DNA of 21,571 nt from Planctomycetota bacterium (GCA_021799715.1 JAJYZY010000030.1:1-21571), one strand, 5' to 3'. Shown: positions 8,407 through 16,475, counted from the stretch's first letter. A program made the numbers and translations. Notes: generated from the sequence alone by a model not told the origin.

Positions 8407-8420
8407 TTGATGCGCATCAA
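8407..8420. promoter_or_regulatory. Perfect FNR/DNR-type operator
   Basis: TTGATGCGCATCAA is an exact match to the TTGAT-N4-ATCAA consensus of FNR/CRP-family regulators that sense oxygen or nitric oxide. Its centre is about 42-45 bp upstream of the start site expected from the -10 TATCAT at 8446-8451. That is near the class II activator position. No good -35 is present, as expected for an activated promoter. Confidence 0.6.
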
Positions 8421-8445
8421 TTACAGACTTTATGGTAAACTCGGT

Positions 8446-8451
8446 TATCAT
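8446..8451 (+). promoter_or_regulatory. -10 element of the RnfC/RnfD-like operon
   Basis: TATCAT matches the -10 consensus at 5 of 6 positions. The start site would be near 8457, about 36 nt ahead of the ATG at 8493. Confidence 0.45.
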
Positions 8452-8492
8452 CCATTTGGTGGGAATTGAGAATCAGCGGTTCCGAGACCATC

Positions 8493-9584
8493 ATGTTAAA
8501 TGGGAAATTGTCATTGCGTTCACGACATGTGCCCGGCGGGTTGTATTTCGGCCCGCCCGCGTGGGACGCCCCGGTCTGGCCGGCGCATGATTTTCAAAGT
8601 GGCCGCCCGTCAACGCAACTGCCCACAACCCCCGCGGAATTGCGCGATCTGCTGCATGAGTTGCAATTGACCGGCCAGGATATCTTGACTCCCGCGCTGG
8701 CAACGCAACTCGAAACGCCGGGGATTCGCCAATTGGTGCTGAATCTTATTCCACCGCAGCCGGAGTCCATCCTGCCGCGTGTGCTGAGCCAATTTGAATT
8801 GCCGCGACTGATGGCCGGTTTAAATCTTGTGCGCCAATGTGTATCGGCGGGTAAGACCTGCCTGGCGGTTCCGCGCGGAGAGTCTGAATTGCGCTATCTC
8901 TGGCGGCAAGCCGCCAAAGCGCATCGGCTGCGGGTTCATCCGCTGATTAACCGTTACCCGTTGGGGCATCCGAGCATTTTATTGCGTGCCTTGCTGGGTT
9001 TGAAACTTGAGCCGGGCGCGTCGCCGGCCGCCCTGGGGGTGATATTATTGGATCCGATGACGTGCTGGCTCCTGGGCTGCTGGATTGAATTCGGCACCCA
9101 GCCGTCCTGGCGTCCGGTGGAGATTTTTACCCATAACGCCATGCCAAGGGTTGTCGCCGCCAATCTGGGACACACGCTGGCGCAGGTTCTCACCGCGTCG
9201 GGGATTGCGTATCAGGATCGGCAATGTATTGTCAACGGCATGATGGCTGGAACACTGGTTGATCCTGAAAGTACCCGCCTGGAAGCGTGGATACGCATGA
9301 TTTCCATCCGGCCAAATCCGCGGACCGAAGAAGCGGTGGATTGCATCCGCTGCGGCTGGTGCGTTAGTGCATGTCCCGTCGGCCTGAACCCCGCCGGACT
9401 GATGGCCCAGGCGCGCGTCATTGACGGATTGCCCGCCATTGCCGCACGGGAATCTTCCGCCTGCATTGATTGCGGCCTGTGCAGTTACGTCTGTCCATCG
9501 CGCCTGCCCCTGGCCGTGACCATTCATTCATTAAAAGCCGGTGTGCGGCCCGCAAATTCATCAGGGGGCGGACGTGATGGCTAA
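8493..9584 (+). CDS. RnfC-like protein with two 4Fe-4S clusters, diverged and N-terminally reduced
   Basis: The 363-aa protein aligns by eye with the RnfC subunit of Rnf complexes: the YPLGHPSILLRALLG block (155-169), the NGMMAGT block (248-254), and two 4Fe-4S motifs, C284-x2-C-x2-C-x3-C294 and C324-x2-C-x2-C-x3-C334. RnfC proteins normally run 430 aa or more. The N-terminal biotinyl-like domain is absent, and the glycine-rich FMN/NADH loop (GGAGFPT type) and the ECEP motif are not recognisable. It may therefore pass electrons without oxidising NADH itself. The frame also opens at a TTG at 8466; neither start has a strong ribosome binding site, and I prefer the ATG at 8493. It overlaps the next gene by 8 bp. 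Diverged RnfC is my best reading; a general ferredoxin-type adaptor is the alternative. Confidence 0.75.
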   Translation: MLNGKLSLRSRHVPGGLYFGPPAWDAPVWPAHDFQSGRPSTQLPTTPAELRDLLHELQLTGQDILTPALATQLETPGIRQLVLNLIPPQPESILPRVLSQFELPRLMAGLNLVRQCVSAGKTCLAVPRGESELRYLWRQAAKAHRLRVHPLINRYPLGHPSILLRALLGLKLEPGASPAALGVILLDPMTCWLLGCWIEFGTQPSWRPVEIFTHNAMPRVVAANLGHTLAQVLTASGIAYQDRQCIVNGMMAGTLVDPESTRLEAWIRMISIRPNPRTEEAVDCIRCGWCVSACPVGLNPAGLMAQARVIDGLPAIAARESSACIDCGLCSYVCPSRLPLAVTIHSLKAGVRPANSSGGGRDG

Positions 9585-10776
9585 ACACACCATGGCGGAC
9601 CCGCCGCAACCAATGGAAAATCCCGCAGCGCAGCGCACCGCGGGTTCCCAAAGACCATTTCTTTTATGGCCGGTGGCCCGTCGGGAATTTTATCAAACCA
9701 TCAGCGTGTCGGTGCTGCTGCCGCTGCTGTGGGGCATTGCGGTGTTCGGGTTCCGCGCGACGCTTATTATACTGGCCACGCTGGCGGCGGCCGGTGTCGC
9801 GCATTTGCTTTTAGCGAGGTTCACCAGACGCGGGCGACTGCTGACGTGGAATCATACCATGGCCTACGCGATGATCAGTTCGGGCCTGACCGCGCCCATG
9901 CTGGCATGGTATTGGGCGTTGGCCATGGGCGCGGCGATGGTGGTGCTGATCTGGATTGCCGGCCTGCCGGGAAAGCAGAGGTTTCATATCGCATTATTGG
10001 CACCGCTGGCCATTACGGCGGTAATACCGCTGGCGGGCCGCTGGCCTGTGCTGGTATTGGATCATCTGACCATCGGTGATATCGACCAGGCCGTGCCCGC
10101 CCAGATATATCACTGGCCCCAACGATCTCCACAAAGAGGTGTTGACGCCGTATTGTTGCCGCGACCGGAACAGGTAATTCAGCGTACATTGTCAAAAATT
10201 GGCGGCGATCCATCGGGAGTTCGGGCAAGCATGGCGCTGCGGAACATGTTTGCCATGAATTTGCCATCGCCACCGGCATTGCTGCTTGGCGGCGTGCCGG
10301 GGCGCATCGGCACGGTCGGCATTTTTGCCATCATTATTGCGGGCCTATATCTTTCTTACCGGCATATCCTGCCGGCGGATGCTTGGGCATTATTTTTACT
10401 TGCGGTATTGACGGGGTTAATTTTCGGCCCCTTGTCCCCGCGGATGCTGCACCACGAATTTTGGCAAAGCATCGGCGGATTGTGGTACTTGCCGCCGGAA
10501 CGGGCCATGACGTTGTTGCTGTATGAATTGTGCAGTTCGGATTTTCTGTTTGCATCGGTATTTATTCTGGCATTGCCCGGCACGCTGCCCATTGAGCCTC
10601 TGGCCCGCAAGGTATTTCTGGTGCTTGCGGGCATTTCAGCCGCCTTGCTGCATCGGATCGCCTTGCCGTTGCCGCCCGCGACGGTGGCATTGCTCGTGCT
10701 GCAGCCCATTTCGCCGGCTCTGGATATGCTGCTGCACCGCGGCTCCTGGTTAATCGATGCAGGCGCGCATGCCTAA
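9577..10776 (+). CDS. RnfD/NqrB-like integral membrane protein, diverged
   Basis: The 399-aa protein has about ten hydrophobic segments (for example 44-64, 66-80, 112-130, 136-153, 243-261, 268-286, 322-340, 345-382) and the RnfD/NqrB layout. LLGGVPGRIGTVG (236-248) stands where RnfD has a GxxPGSxGETS block, and LLYELCSSDFLFASVF followed by LPGTLPIEP stands where RnfD has the FMATDPVTSP block. The threonine that carries covalent FMN in RnfD/NqrB (SGAT type) is not recognisable in the expected region (about 213-235). The start at 9577 is chosen for its AGGGGG site 8 nt upstream and its overlap with the RnfC-like stop codon; GTG at 9574 and at 9541 are alternatives. It should form a membrane complex with the RnfC-like protein. 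RnfA, B, E and G are not in the window. Confidence 0.72.
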   Translation: MAKHTMADPPQPMENPAAQRTAGSQRPFLLWPVARREFYQTISVSVLLPLLWGIAVFGFRATLIILATLAAAGVAHLLLARFTRRGRLLTWNHTMAYAMISSGLTAPMLAWYWALAMGAAMVVLIWIAGLPGKQRFHIALLAPLAITAVIPLAGRWPVLVLDHLTIGDIDQAVPAQIYHWPQRSPQRGVDAVLLPRPEQVIQRTLSKIGGDPSGVRASMALRNMFAMNLPSPPALLLGGVPGRIGTVGIFAIIIAGLYLSYRHILPADAWALFLLAVLTGLIFGPLSPRMLHHEFWQSIGGLWYLPPERAMTLLLYELCSSDFLFASVFILALPGTLPIEPLARKVFLVLAGISAALLHRIALPLPPATVALLVLQPISPALDMLLHRGSWLIDAGAHA

Positions 10777-10871
10777 TTTTTACACGGCGAACAACTTCAC
10801 GAATACGAATGTTCGGAAAAATGGACGATTTGGTCATCTTAAAATAATTTCGATCCGATAACAGAATAGGG

Positions 10872-10880
10872 TGCTATAAT
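10872..10880 (+). promoter_or_regulatory. Extended -10 promoter of the LOV-GGDEF-EAL gene
   Basis: TGCTATAAT contains a perfect TATAAT with the extended TGn element, which can compensate for a poor -35. The start site would be near 10887, giving a 5' leader of about 309 nt. Confidence 0.6.
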
Positions 10881-10892
10881 ATTGGCAACCTG

Positions 10893-11169
10893 CTGAAGCC
10901 TGGCGGCATTTATAACAGTTCTTTATTGCTTTATTCGCCGGCTTTAGTATTTCAGGAGCAACCGCGACTGCATGCTTTTATAAAGCCGCAAGAATGGGAC
11001 GTTGCATACGGTTCTCCTTCTAAAACTATATGAATCGGGAAGGAATTCCCGTAGAAGACGCCGGTTCATTGCCGAAAAACCCAGAGACGTGTCGGGTTGC
11101 TGTGTGCACGGCAAATGACTGGACTCATATATTTGCACCTTGATGCGGATTCAGGCCACATGTATCCGC
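10893..11169 (+). promoter_or_regulatory. Putative structured 5' leader RNA
   Basis: Read as RNA, the leader can form: a 12-bp stem with one bulged U and one G-U pair (10893-10905 with 10936-10947); a 10-bp stem with one bulged C (10954-10964 with 11009-11018); a stem 11030-11035 with 11064-11069 enclosing a 6-bp GGAA tetraloop hairpin (11036-11051); TTGCCG with CGGCAA (11069-11074, 11109-11114) enclosing AACCC/GGGTT; GCAAAT with ATTTGC (11111-11116, 11131-11136); and GCGGAT with ATCCGC (11145-11150, 11164-11169). The fourth and fifth share bases 11111-11114, so they exclude each other. It does not match the cyclic di-GMP riboswitch consensus I know. Hairpins were found by eye. Confidence 0.4.
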
Positions 11170-11195
11170 TGCGGGGTACGATTCGAGGATGAGGC

Positions 11196-13271
11196 ATGGC
11201 AATAAACAACAGGCCGCAATCCGAGGAGGTTGGGGATGGTGATATTTTTCTTCAGATATTCAACCAAAGTCCGGCCATTGAGTATCTCCTGAATCCGAAC
11301 ACCGGCAGTATTGTCGATGCCAATGATGCCGCATGCGCATTTTGGGGCTGGTCGCGCGACCAACTGCGCACCATGCGCATCTGGGACATCAACGTTGCCG
11401 GCAAACAAAAAATCGAAGAGCAATTTTCTGAAACCAGCGCCGGACTTACCTTTAATTTTCAGTGTCAGCATCGCATTGCCTCTGGTGACTTGCGCGATGT
11501 GGAGGTTTACGTTAATCCGATCATGGTGCGGGGCGAGTTGTTGAATCTCATTATTGCCCATGATGTCACTGACCGCCACCGGGCGGAAGAAGCCCTGTCC
11601 CTGGCCCGGCGGGCATTGGAATCCGTGCCGGTGGGAATAATCATTGCTGACGCGCAGCGGCCGGATATGCCGATTACATATATGAATCCGGCCTTTGAAG
11701 CCCTGACCGGTTACCCGCCGGGCGAAGTGCTCGGCCGCAATTGTCGATTTCTGCAGGGCCTGGATCGGGATCAACCGGAAATTCAGCAAATACGAACCGC
11801 GTTGCAGCAGGGTCGCGGGTGTGAGGTCATTCTTCGGAACTACAAAAAAGATGGCACCATGTTCTGGAATCAATTGCATATTGCGCCGGTGCGCAATGAT
11901 GTCGGCGTGATTACCCACTTTGTCGGCGCGCAGAAGGATATCAGCCAACAGGTTGCCGCCAACGCCCGCATTGCCCAACTTGCGTTTTATGACCCGTTAA
12001 CGGAATTGCCCAATCGGCGGTTGTTTCTGGACAGACTGGCGAATTGCGTATCGGTCGCGCAGCGTAACAACACTTTCGGCGCGGTGGTGTTTATTGATCT
12101 GGATAATTTCAAAAATCTTAATGATGCCGAAGGGCATGAAATAGGCGATGACCTCCTTAAGCAAATAGCCCGCCGCCTGCGGGAGGCCGTGCGGGAGGAA
12201 GATACGGTCAGCCGATTGGGCGGCGATGAATTCGTGCTGCTGCTGCCGGCACTGTCCGACAATTCTGAAATTTCCGCGCACATGGTTCAAGCCGCAATTG
12301 CCCGAATCCAAAAAGTCATTGATGAACCGCTGATGCTCGGTAAACTGCAACATCATATCGCCGCGAGCATTGGCGTAACTCTGTTTCCCAAGGGTGTGGA
12401 GTCGGCATCGGATCTGCTCAAACAGGCGGATACCGCCATGTATCGGGCGAAAGCCGCCGGGCGTAACGGCGTCTGCTATTTTGAGCCTACCATGCAGGCC
12501 GCCGTCAGCGCTAGATTGACGATGGAGCACGATTTGCGCGAAGCCATGGAGCGGCAGGATTTCCGCATGTTCCTCCAGGGACAGGTTGATGCAACCGGCA
12601 AAATTGTCGGGGCCGAAGGACTGATCCGCTGGCATAATAAAGAAGGAGGGCTGATTTCCCCGATGGCCTTTATTCCCGTGGCGGAAGACACGGGACTCAT
12701 TGTTCCCATGGGGAAATGGATGCTCAAACAGGCGTGCCTGGCCATTAAAAAACTCGAGGATGCCGGGCGGGCCATTCGTATTTCCGTGAATGTCAGCCCG
12801 CGACAATTTCGCGCCGCCGATTTTCGGGATCAGGTCGCCGAGGTCTTGCGGGAAACCGGGGCCAATGGAAATCTTCTTATGCTGGAAATCACCGAGGCGG
12901 TGGTGTTTGATAATCTTAATGAAGCCATTTCAAAAATGCGGCAACTCAAAGAATTGGGTGTTCACTTTTCCATTGATGATTTCGGCACGGGATATTCATC
13001 ATTGGCATATCTGAAAAAATTGCCGCTCACGGAATTAAAAATTGACAAATCATTCATTCAGGATGCGCCCACCGACATGAACGACGCCTCCCTGGTGGAG
13101 GCCATTCTCGCGGTTGCCAGCCACCACGGGTTGCAGGTGGTGGCGGAGGGAGTTGAAACCCTCCGGCACGTTGAGTTCCTCAAGGAACGTGGCTGTCCCC
13201 TTTTTCAGGGATACCATTTTTTCCGCCCCATGCCCGGTGATGAATTTATCAACAACCTCATAAAGGGCTGA
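11196..13271 (+). CDS. PAS-LOV-GGDEF-EAL protein, predicted blue-light-regulated cyclic di-GMP enzyme
   Basis: This 691-aa, apparently cytoplasmic protein joins a PAS domain (about 17-125), a LOV domain (about 135-252), a diguanylate cyclase domain (about 260-430) and a phosphodiesterase domain (about 440-690). The LOV domain has GRNCRFLQ with the photoactive Cys183, flavin-contacting Asn215 and Asn225, and the switch Gln246, so FMN binding and blue-light sensing are expected. The cyclase site is intact (GGDEF, 342-346), with the RxxD product-inhibition site R333-D336. In the EAL domain the signature reads EGL (Glu474). The other catalytic residues are present: Asn532, Glu564, Asp594-Asp595, Lys615, Glu651 and Gln671. 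Both activities are plausible, and light may set the balance. GAGG lies 7 nt before the ATG. It probably forms its own transcription unit. Confidence 0.94.
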   Translation: MAINNRPQSEEVGDGDIFLQIFNQSPAIEYLLNPNTGSIVDANDAACAFWGWSRDQLRTMRIWDINVAGKQKIEEQFSETSAGLTFNFQCQHRIASGDLRDVEVYVNPIMVRGELLNLIIAHDVTDRHRAEEALSLARRALESVPVGIIIADAQRPDMPITYMNPAFEALTGYPPGEVLGRNCRFLQGLDRDQPEIQQIRTALQQGRGCEVILRNYKKDGTMFWNQLHIAPVRNDVGVITHFVGAQKDISQQVAANARIAQLAFYDPLTELPNRRLFLDRLANCVSVAQRNNTFGAVVFIDLDNFKNLNDAEGHEIGDDLLKQIARRLREAVREEDTVSRLGGDEFVLLLPALSDNSEISAHMVQAAIARIQKVIDEPLMLGKLQHHIAASIGVTLFPKGVESASDLLKQADTAMYRAKAAGRNGVCYFEPTMQAAVSARLTMEHDLREAMERQDFRMFLQGQVDATGKIVGAEGLIRWHNKEGGLISPMAFIPVAEDTGLIVPMGKWMLKQACLAIKKLEDAGRAIRISVNVSPRQFRAADFRDQVAEVLRETGANGNLLMLEITEAVVFDNLNEAISKMRQLKELGVHFSIDDFGTGYSSLAYLKKLPLTELKIDKSFIQDAPTDMNDASLVEAILAVASHHGLQVVAEGVETLRHVEFLKERGCPLFQGYHFFRPMPGDEFINNLIKG

Positions 13272-13347
13272 CATTTCCGCTTGAACACGTGTGCGGGCGT
13301 AACGTCGCCGGACGCGGCGGGCCGAACGGCGGGCACCTCCCGGCTTT

Positions 13348-14877
13348 TCAGGCGGATGTATGCGCCGGAATATAGCCGTGCGCCAACTGTGTGAATTCCG
13401 CCGTTTGTCGTTGCGCCCAGGCCTGATCCTGATTTAATTCCAGGGCCATGATCCCGGCGATTTGTGGTGCCGCAGCAATCGTGGCGCGGGCGTCGAGCAG
13501 CAAGCAGCGGGTGCGACGGGCTAAAATGTCATCCAAACCTCGGGCCATTTCATGGCGTATGAAATAGATCACATCATCGTTCGTGATGGATAATCGTTCG
13601 TGCAAGGATTGGTCGATCATTGGAGGTGTTGAATCCTGTGCGCCGGCCGCAGGCCGGTGAGATCCGCGAATGGGCAGCGTGCGCGTGACGCAAGCCCGAT
13701 GCGGTAAACCGCCAACCGTCATGGCCTGATCAACCGCATCTTCGGCCATGCGTCGATATGTTGTCCATTTCCCCCCGGCAATCGTCAGCAGGCCGCCGGA
13801 ACTGATTTCAATGACATGATCGCGCGATAATGCAGCGGTCTTGCCGGTATGGGCAGCGCTCACGAGCGGACGAATTCCGGCGAACATGCTGAGAATATCA
13901 TGGCGTTGCGGCGCTCGGGCCAGATATCGCCCGGCCGTGGCGAGAATAAAGTCGATTTCCGATTCCTGGGGTATGGGTTCCAGGGGTATATCCGTCACCG
14001 CGGTATCCGTGGTGCCCAACAATGTGCGGTTGTGCCACGGAATGGCAAACATCACGCGGCCATCGCTGGTGTGCGGCACCATAATGGCGCTGTCGCCGGA
14101 AAGAAAACCGCCGTCCAGCACCAGATGCACGCCCTGGCTGGGCGCGATGATCGCCGGCGCAACTGGGTTGTCCAGCCGCCGCAGTTGATCGCTGAAGGCA
14201 CCGGTCGCATTGATAATGCATCGCGCCGCAACTGTGTGGGCCTGTCCGGTTTCCCGGTCGGTAAACACCAGTGACCGGAGATGTCCGGCCGCATCATGCC
14301 GCAAGTGTGTGACCGGGGCATAATTCAGCAGCGCTGCCCCGAATCGCGTTGCGGTTGCGGCCAAATCCATCAGCAGGCGAGCATCATCAAATTGTCCGTC
14401 ATGATAAAGCACGCCCCCGCGGAGTCCTTCGGTTTTCAAATTGGGAATATGGCGCAAAACTTCCAACTGGGTTAAGTGGCGGGATTTGCCGAACCCATAT
14501 TTGCCGGCCAGCAGGTCGTAGGCTTTTAAGCCCATGCCATAAAAGGGGGACTCCCACCATTGGTAATTGGGCACCACAAACGGCAGATCATGCACCAGAT
14601 GGGGAGCGTTGGCGCGCAAAAGCCCGCGCTCATGCAGGGCTTCGGTGACCAGCGCAACGTTTCCCTGTTGTAAATAGCGCACGCCGCCATGGACCAGCTT
14701 GGTGGATCGGCTGCTGGTGGCTTTGCCAAAGTCGCTCTGCTCCAGCAGGCATACCGCGTACCCCCGTGATGCGGCATCAACGGCAATGCCAACACCGGTG
14801 GCTCCACCGCCGATAATTGCGATATCCCAAGGCTTATCCCGCGTGATCAGACGCTGTAATGACGTGTTTCTGTCCAT
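13348..14877 (-). CDS. glpD: Aerobic glycerol-3-phosphate dehydrogenase (FAD, quinone-linked)
   Basis: GlpD oxidises sn-glycerol-3-phosphate to dihydroxyacetone phosphate at the inner face of the membrane and passes electrons to quinone. The protein is 509 aa from the chosen start. It has the FAD-binding IIGGGATGVGIAVDAASRG segment (21-39), the family block ATSSRSTKLVHGGVRYLQQG, the HDGQFDDARL segment, the C-terminal flavin contact GGKWTTYRRMAEDA and a C-terminal helical domain. The frame extends upstream to 14958, which would overlap glpK by 49 bp. The ATG at 14877 gives a normal N-terminus and a 32-bp gap after glpK, so it is preferred, although its ribosome binding site is weak. It is the last gene of the glycerol operon. 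Confidence 0.95.
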   Translation of the reverse strand: MDRNTSLQRLITRDKPWDIAIIGGGATGVGIAVDAASRGYAVCLLEQSDFGKATSSRSTKLVHGGVRYLQQGNVALVTEALHERGLLRANAPHLVHDLPFVVPNYQWWESPFYGMGLKAYDLLAGKYGFGKSRHLTQLEVLRHIPNLKTEGLRGGVLYHDGQFDDARLLMDLAATATRFGAALLNYAPVTHLRHDAAGHLRSLVFTDRETGQAHTVAARCIINATGAFSDQLRRLDNPVAPAIIAPSQGVHLVLDGGFLSGDSAIMVPHTSDGRVMFAIPWHNRTLLGTTDTAVTDIPLEPIPQESEIDFILATAGRYLARAPQRHDILSMFAGIRPLVSAAHTGKTAALSRDHVIEISSGGLLTIAGGKWTTYRRMAEDAVDQAMTVGGLPHRACVTRTLPIRGSHRPAAGAQDSTPPMIDQSLHERLSITNDDVIYFIRHEMARGLDDILARRTRCLLLDARATIAAAPQIAGIMALELNQDQAWAQRQTAEFTQLAHGYIPAHTSA

Positions 14878-14909
14878 GATGGCGTCCCATTGCCAAGCGG
14901 GTGTGTTGA

Positions 14910-16403
14910 TTATCCGTGTTCTTCCCAATCCCGTGACCGGGTAACAGCCTTTTTCCATCTCTGGCGGCGAAATTGCACTTCATCAGCACTCATCCCCGGT
15001 TCAAAGACGCGATCCAGCGCCCAGTGTCCGGCGACATCCGCTGGCGTTTCCCAGAATCCCATCGCCAGGCCGGCCAGGTAGGCCGCTCCCAAAGCGGTGG
15101 TTTCAGTCACCTTGGGTCGCAGGACCGCAACGCCCAGTAAATCCGCCTGAAATTGCATCAATAACGCATTTGCCGCCGCCCCACCGTCCACCCGCAATTC
15201 CCGCAGGTCCCGGCCCGAATCCTGGCGCATGGAATCCAGGAGGTCCGCACTCTGATGCGCGATGCTTTCCAGTGCCGCCCGCGCAATATGCGCTGCGGTT
15301 GTCCCGCGGGTCAGGCCGAGCATTGCCCCGCGTGCATAGGCGTCCCAATAGGGTGAACCAAGCCCCGCAAAGGCCGGGACAAAATATACACCGCCCGAAT
15401 CAGGAACACTGGCCGCCAGGGTTTCTATCTGGGCGCTGGATTGAATAATACCCAGTGAATCGCGCAGCCATTGCACCACCGCGCCGCCGATGAATATGCT
15501 GCCTTCCAGGGCATAGTCCGTTGTTTTACCGATCTTCCAGGCAATGGTGCTCAGGAGTTGATGTTTGGAAGTCGCCGGTTTATCGCCAACGTTCATAAGC
15601 ATAAAGCAGCCGGTGCCGTAGGTATTTTTCGCCGATCCGGCGGCAAAGCAGTTTTGGCCGAATAACGCGGCCTGCTGATCCCCGGCCACCCCGGAAATCG
15701 GAATCGGCGCGCCGAATAAATCCCGGGCGGTGTGGCCGAACAACTCGGAGCTTGACCGTACCTCCGGCAAAATGCCCGCGGGAATGTCCAACAGCGCCAA
15801 AAGCTCGTGGTCCCATTGGCCGCTGTGAATATTAAAAAGCATGGTGCGGGAAGCGTTGGATAAATCCGTGGCATGAACTGCGCCGGCGGTGAGATTCCAC
15901 AGCAACCATGAATCAACCGTGCCAAATGCAAGTTCGCCGCGCGCGGCCATGGCCCGCGCGCCGGGGATGTGATCCAGCATCCAGCGTATCTTGCCGGCGG
16001 AAAAATAGGGATCAATAATCAGCCCGGTTTTGCGGGCGACAAGTTCGGCGTGGCCCGCGGCTTTCAAGGCTTCGCAATCATCCGCGGTGCGGCGATCCTG
16101 CCAGACGATGGCGTTGTGAATCGGCACGCCGGTTTTGCGATTCCACAGCAGCGTGGTTTCCCGTTGATTGGTAATACCGATGGCCGCAATATCCGCGGCC
16201 GCAATCCCGGCCTGATTGATGGCTTGCCGCGCCGTGGCCAGTTGTGTGCGCCAAATTTCCCCCGGGTGATGTTCCACATATCCGGGTTGGGGAAATATCG
16301 GCACAAGTTCCATTTGCGCCATTGCCAATGATTGTCCACGATGATCAAAGACAATGGCGCGTGAACTGGTTGTGCCCTGATCCAATGCCAGAATAACTTT
16401 CAT
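14910..16403 (-). CDS. glpK: Glycerol kinase
   Basis: GlpK phosphorylates glycerol with ATP, trapping it as glycerol-3-phosphate for GlpD, encoded immediately downstream. The 497-aa protein belongs to the FGGY kinase family and is of normal length (E. coli GlpK has 502 aa). Visible motifs are the N-terminal phosphate loop DQGTTSSR (8-15), GITNQRET (76-83), WQDRR (101-105), the [13 protein letters not shown] block, [12 protein letters not shown], and the C-terminal [20 protein letters not shown]-site region. The frame is open 10 codons further up (16433). The ATG at 16403 matches family N-termini ([15 protein letters not shown]) and is preceded by a weak GAGA. No glycerol facilitator or GlpR regulator gene is seen here. 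Confidence 0.97.
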   Translation of the reverse strand: MKVILALDQGTTSSRAIVFDHRGQSLAMAQMELVPIFPQPGYVEHHPGEIWRTQLATARQAINQAGIAAADIAAIGITNQRETTLLWNRKTGVPIHNAIVWQDRRTADDCEALKAAGHAELVARKTGLIIDPYFSAGKIRWMLDHIPGARAMAARGELAFGTVDSWLLWNLTAGAVHATDLSNASRTMLFNIHSGQWDHELLALLDIPAGILPEVRSSSELFGHTARDLFGAPIPISGVAGDQQAALFGQNCFAAGSAKNTYGTGCFMLMNVGDKPATSKHQLLSTIAWKIGKTTDYALEGSIFIGGAVVQWLRDSLGIIQSSAQIETLAASVPDSGGVYFVPAFAGLGSPYWDAYARGAMLGLTRGTTAAHIARAALESIAHQSADLLDSMRQDSGRDLRELRVDGGAAANALLMQFQADLLGVAVLRPKVTETTALGAAYLAGLAMGFWETPADVAGHWALDRVFEPGMSADEVQFRRQRWKKAVTRSRDWEEHG

Positions 16404-16475
16404 CGGATTCTCATTAAAAGATGTTCGGGCCACCGTCCCGCCGAAATGGCAATCGTTTGTGGATGTGATCGGCCA

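Larger units (their letters stand above)
10777..11195 (+). other. Intergenic region with promoter and structured leader
   Basis: The 419 bp between the RnfD-like gene and the LOV-GGDEF-EAL gene hold a strong extended -10 (10872-10880) and a series of hairpins from 10893 to 11169, listed separately. No convincing gene is present on either strand. Confidence 0.6.

Noticed and set aside
10978..11007. Minus-strand AAGGAG followed 6 nt later by ATG, encoding only nine residues
   Set aside because: The AAGGAG is one arm of the 10-bp leader stem; the frame is too short and has no gene downstream to regulate. A leader peptide cannot be excluded but is not supported.
10944..11138. 64-codon minus-strand frame in the leader of the LOV-GGDEF-EAL gene
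   Set aside because: It has no ribosome binding site and no recognisable product, and it overlaps sequence better explained as a plus-strand leader.
11139..11152. Second FNR-like site TTGATGCGGATTCA
   Set aside because: Only one half-site matches; it lies inside the leader, downstream of the likely promoter, and its right side is part of a stem.
11151..11978. 275-codon minus-strand frame opposite the PAS-LOV region
   Set aside because: It is antisense to well-defined PAS and LOV domains and has no recognisable product.
11997..12806. 269-codon minus-strand frame opposite the GGDEF region
   Set aside because: It is antisense to the GGDEF and EAL domains, with no family resemblance or start signal.
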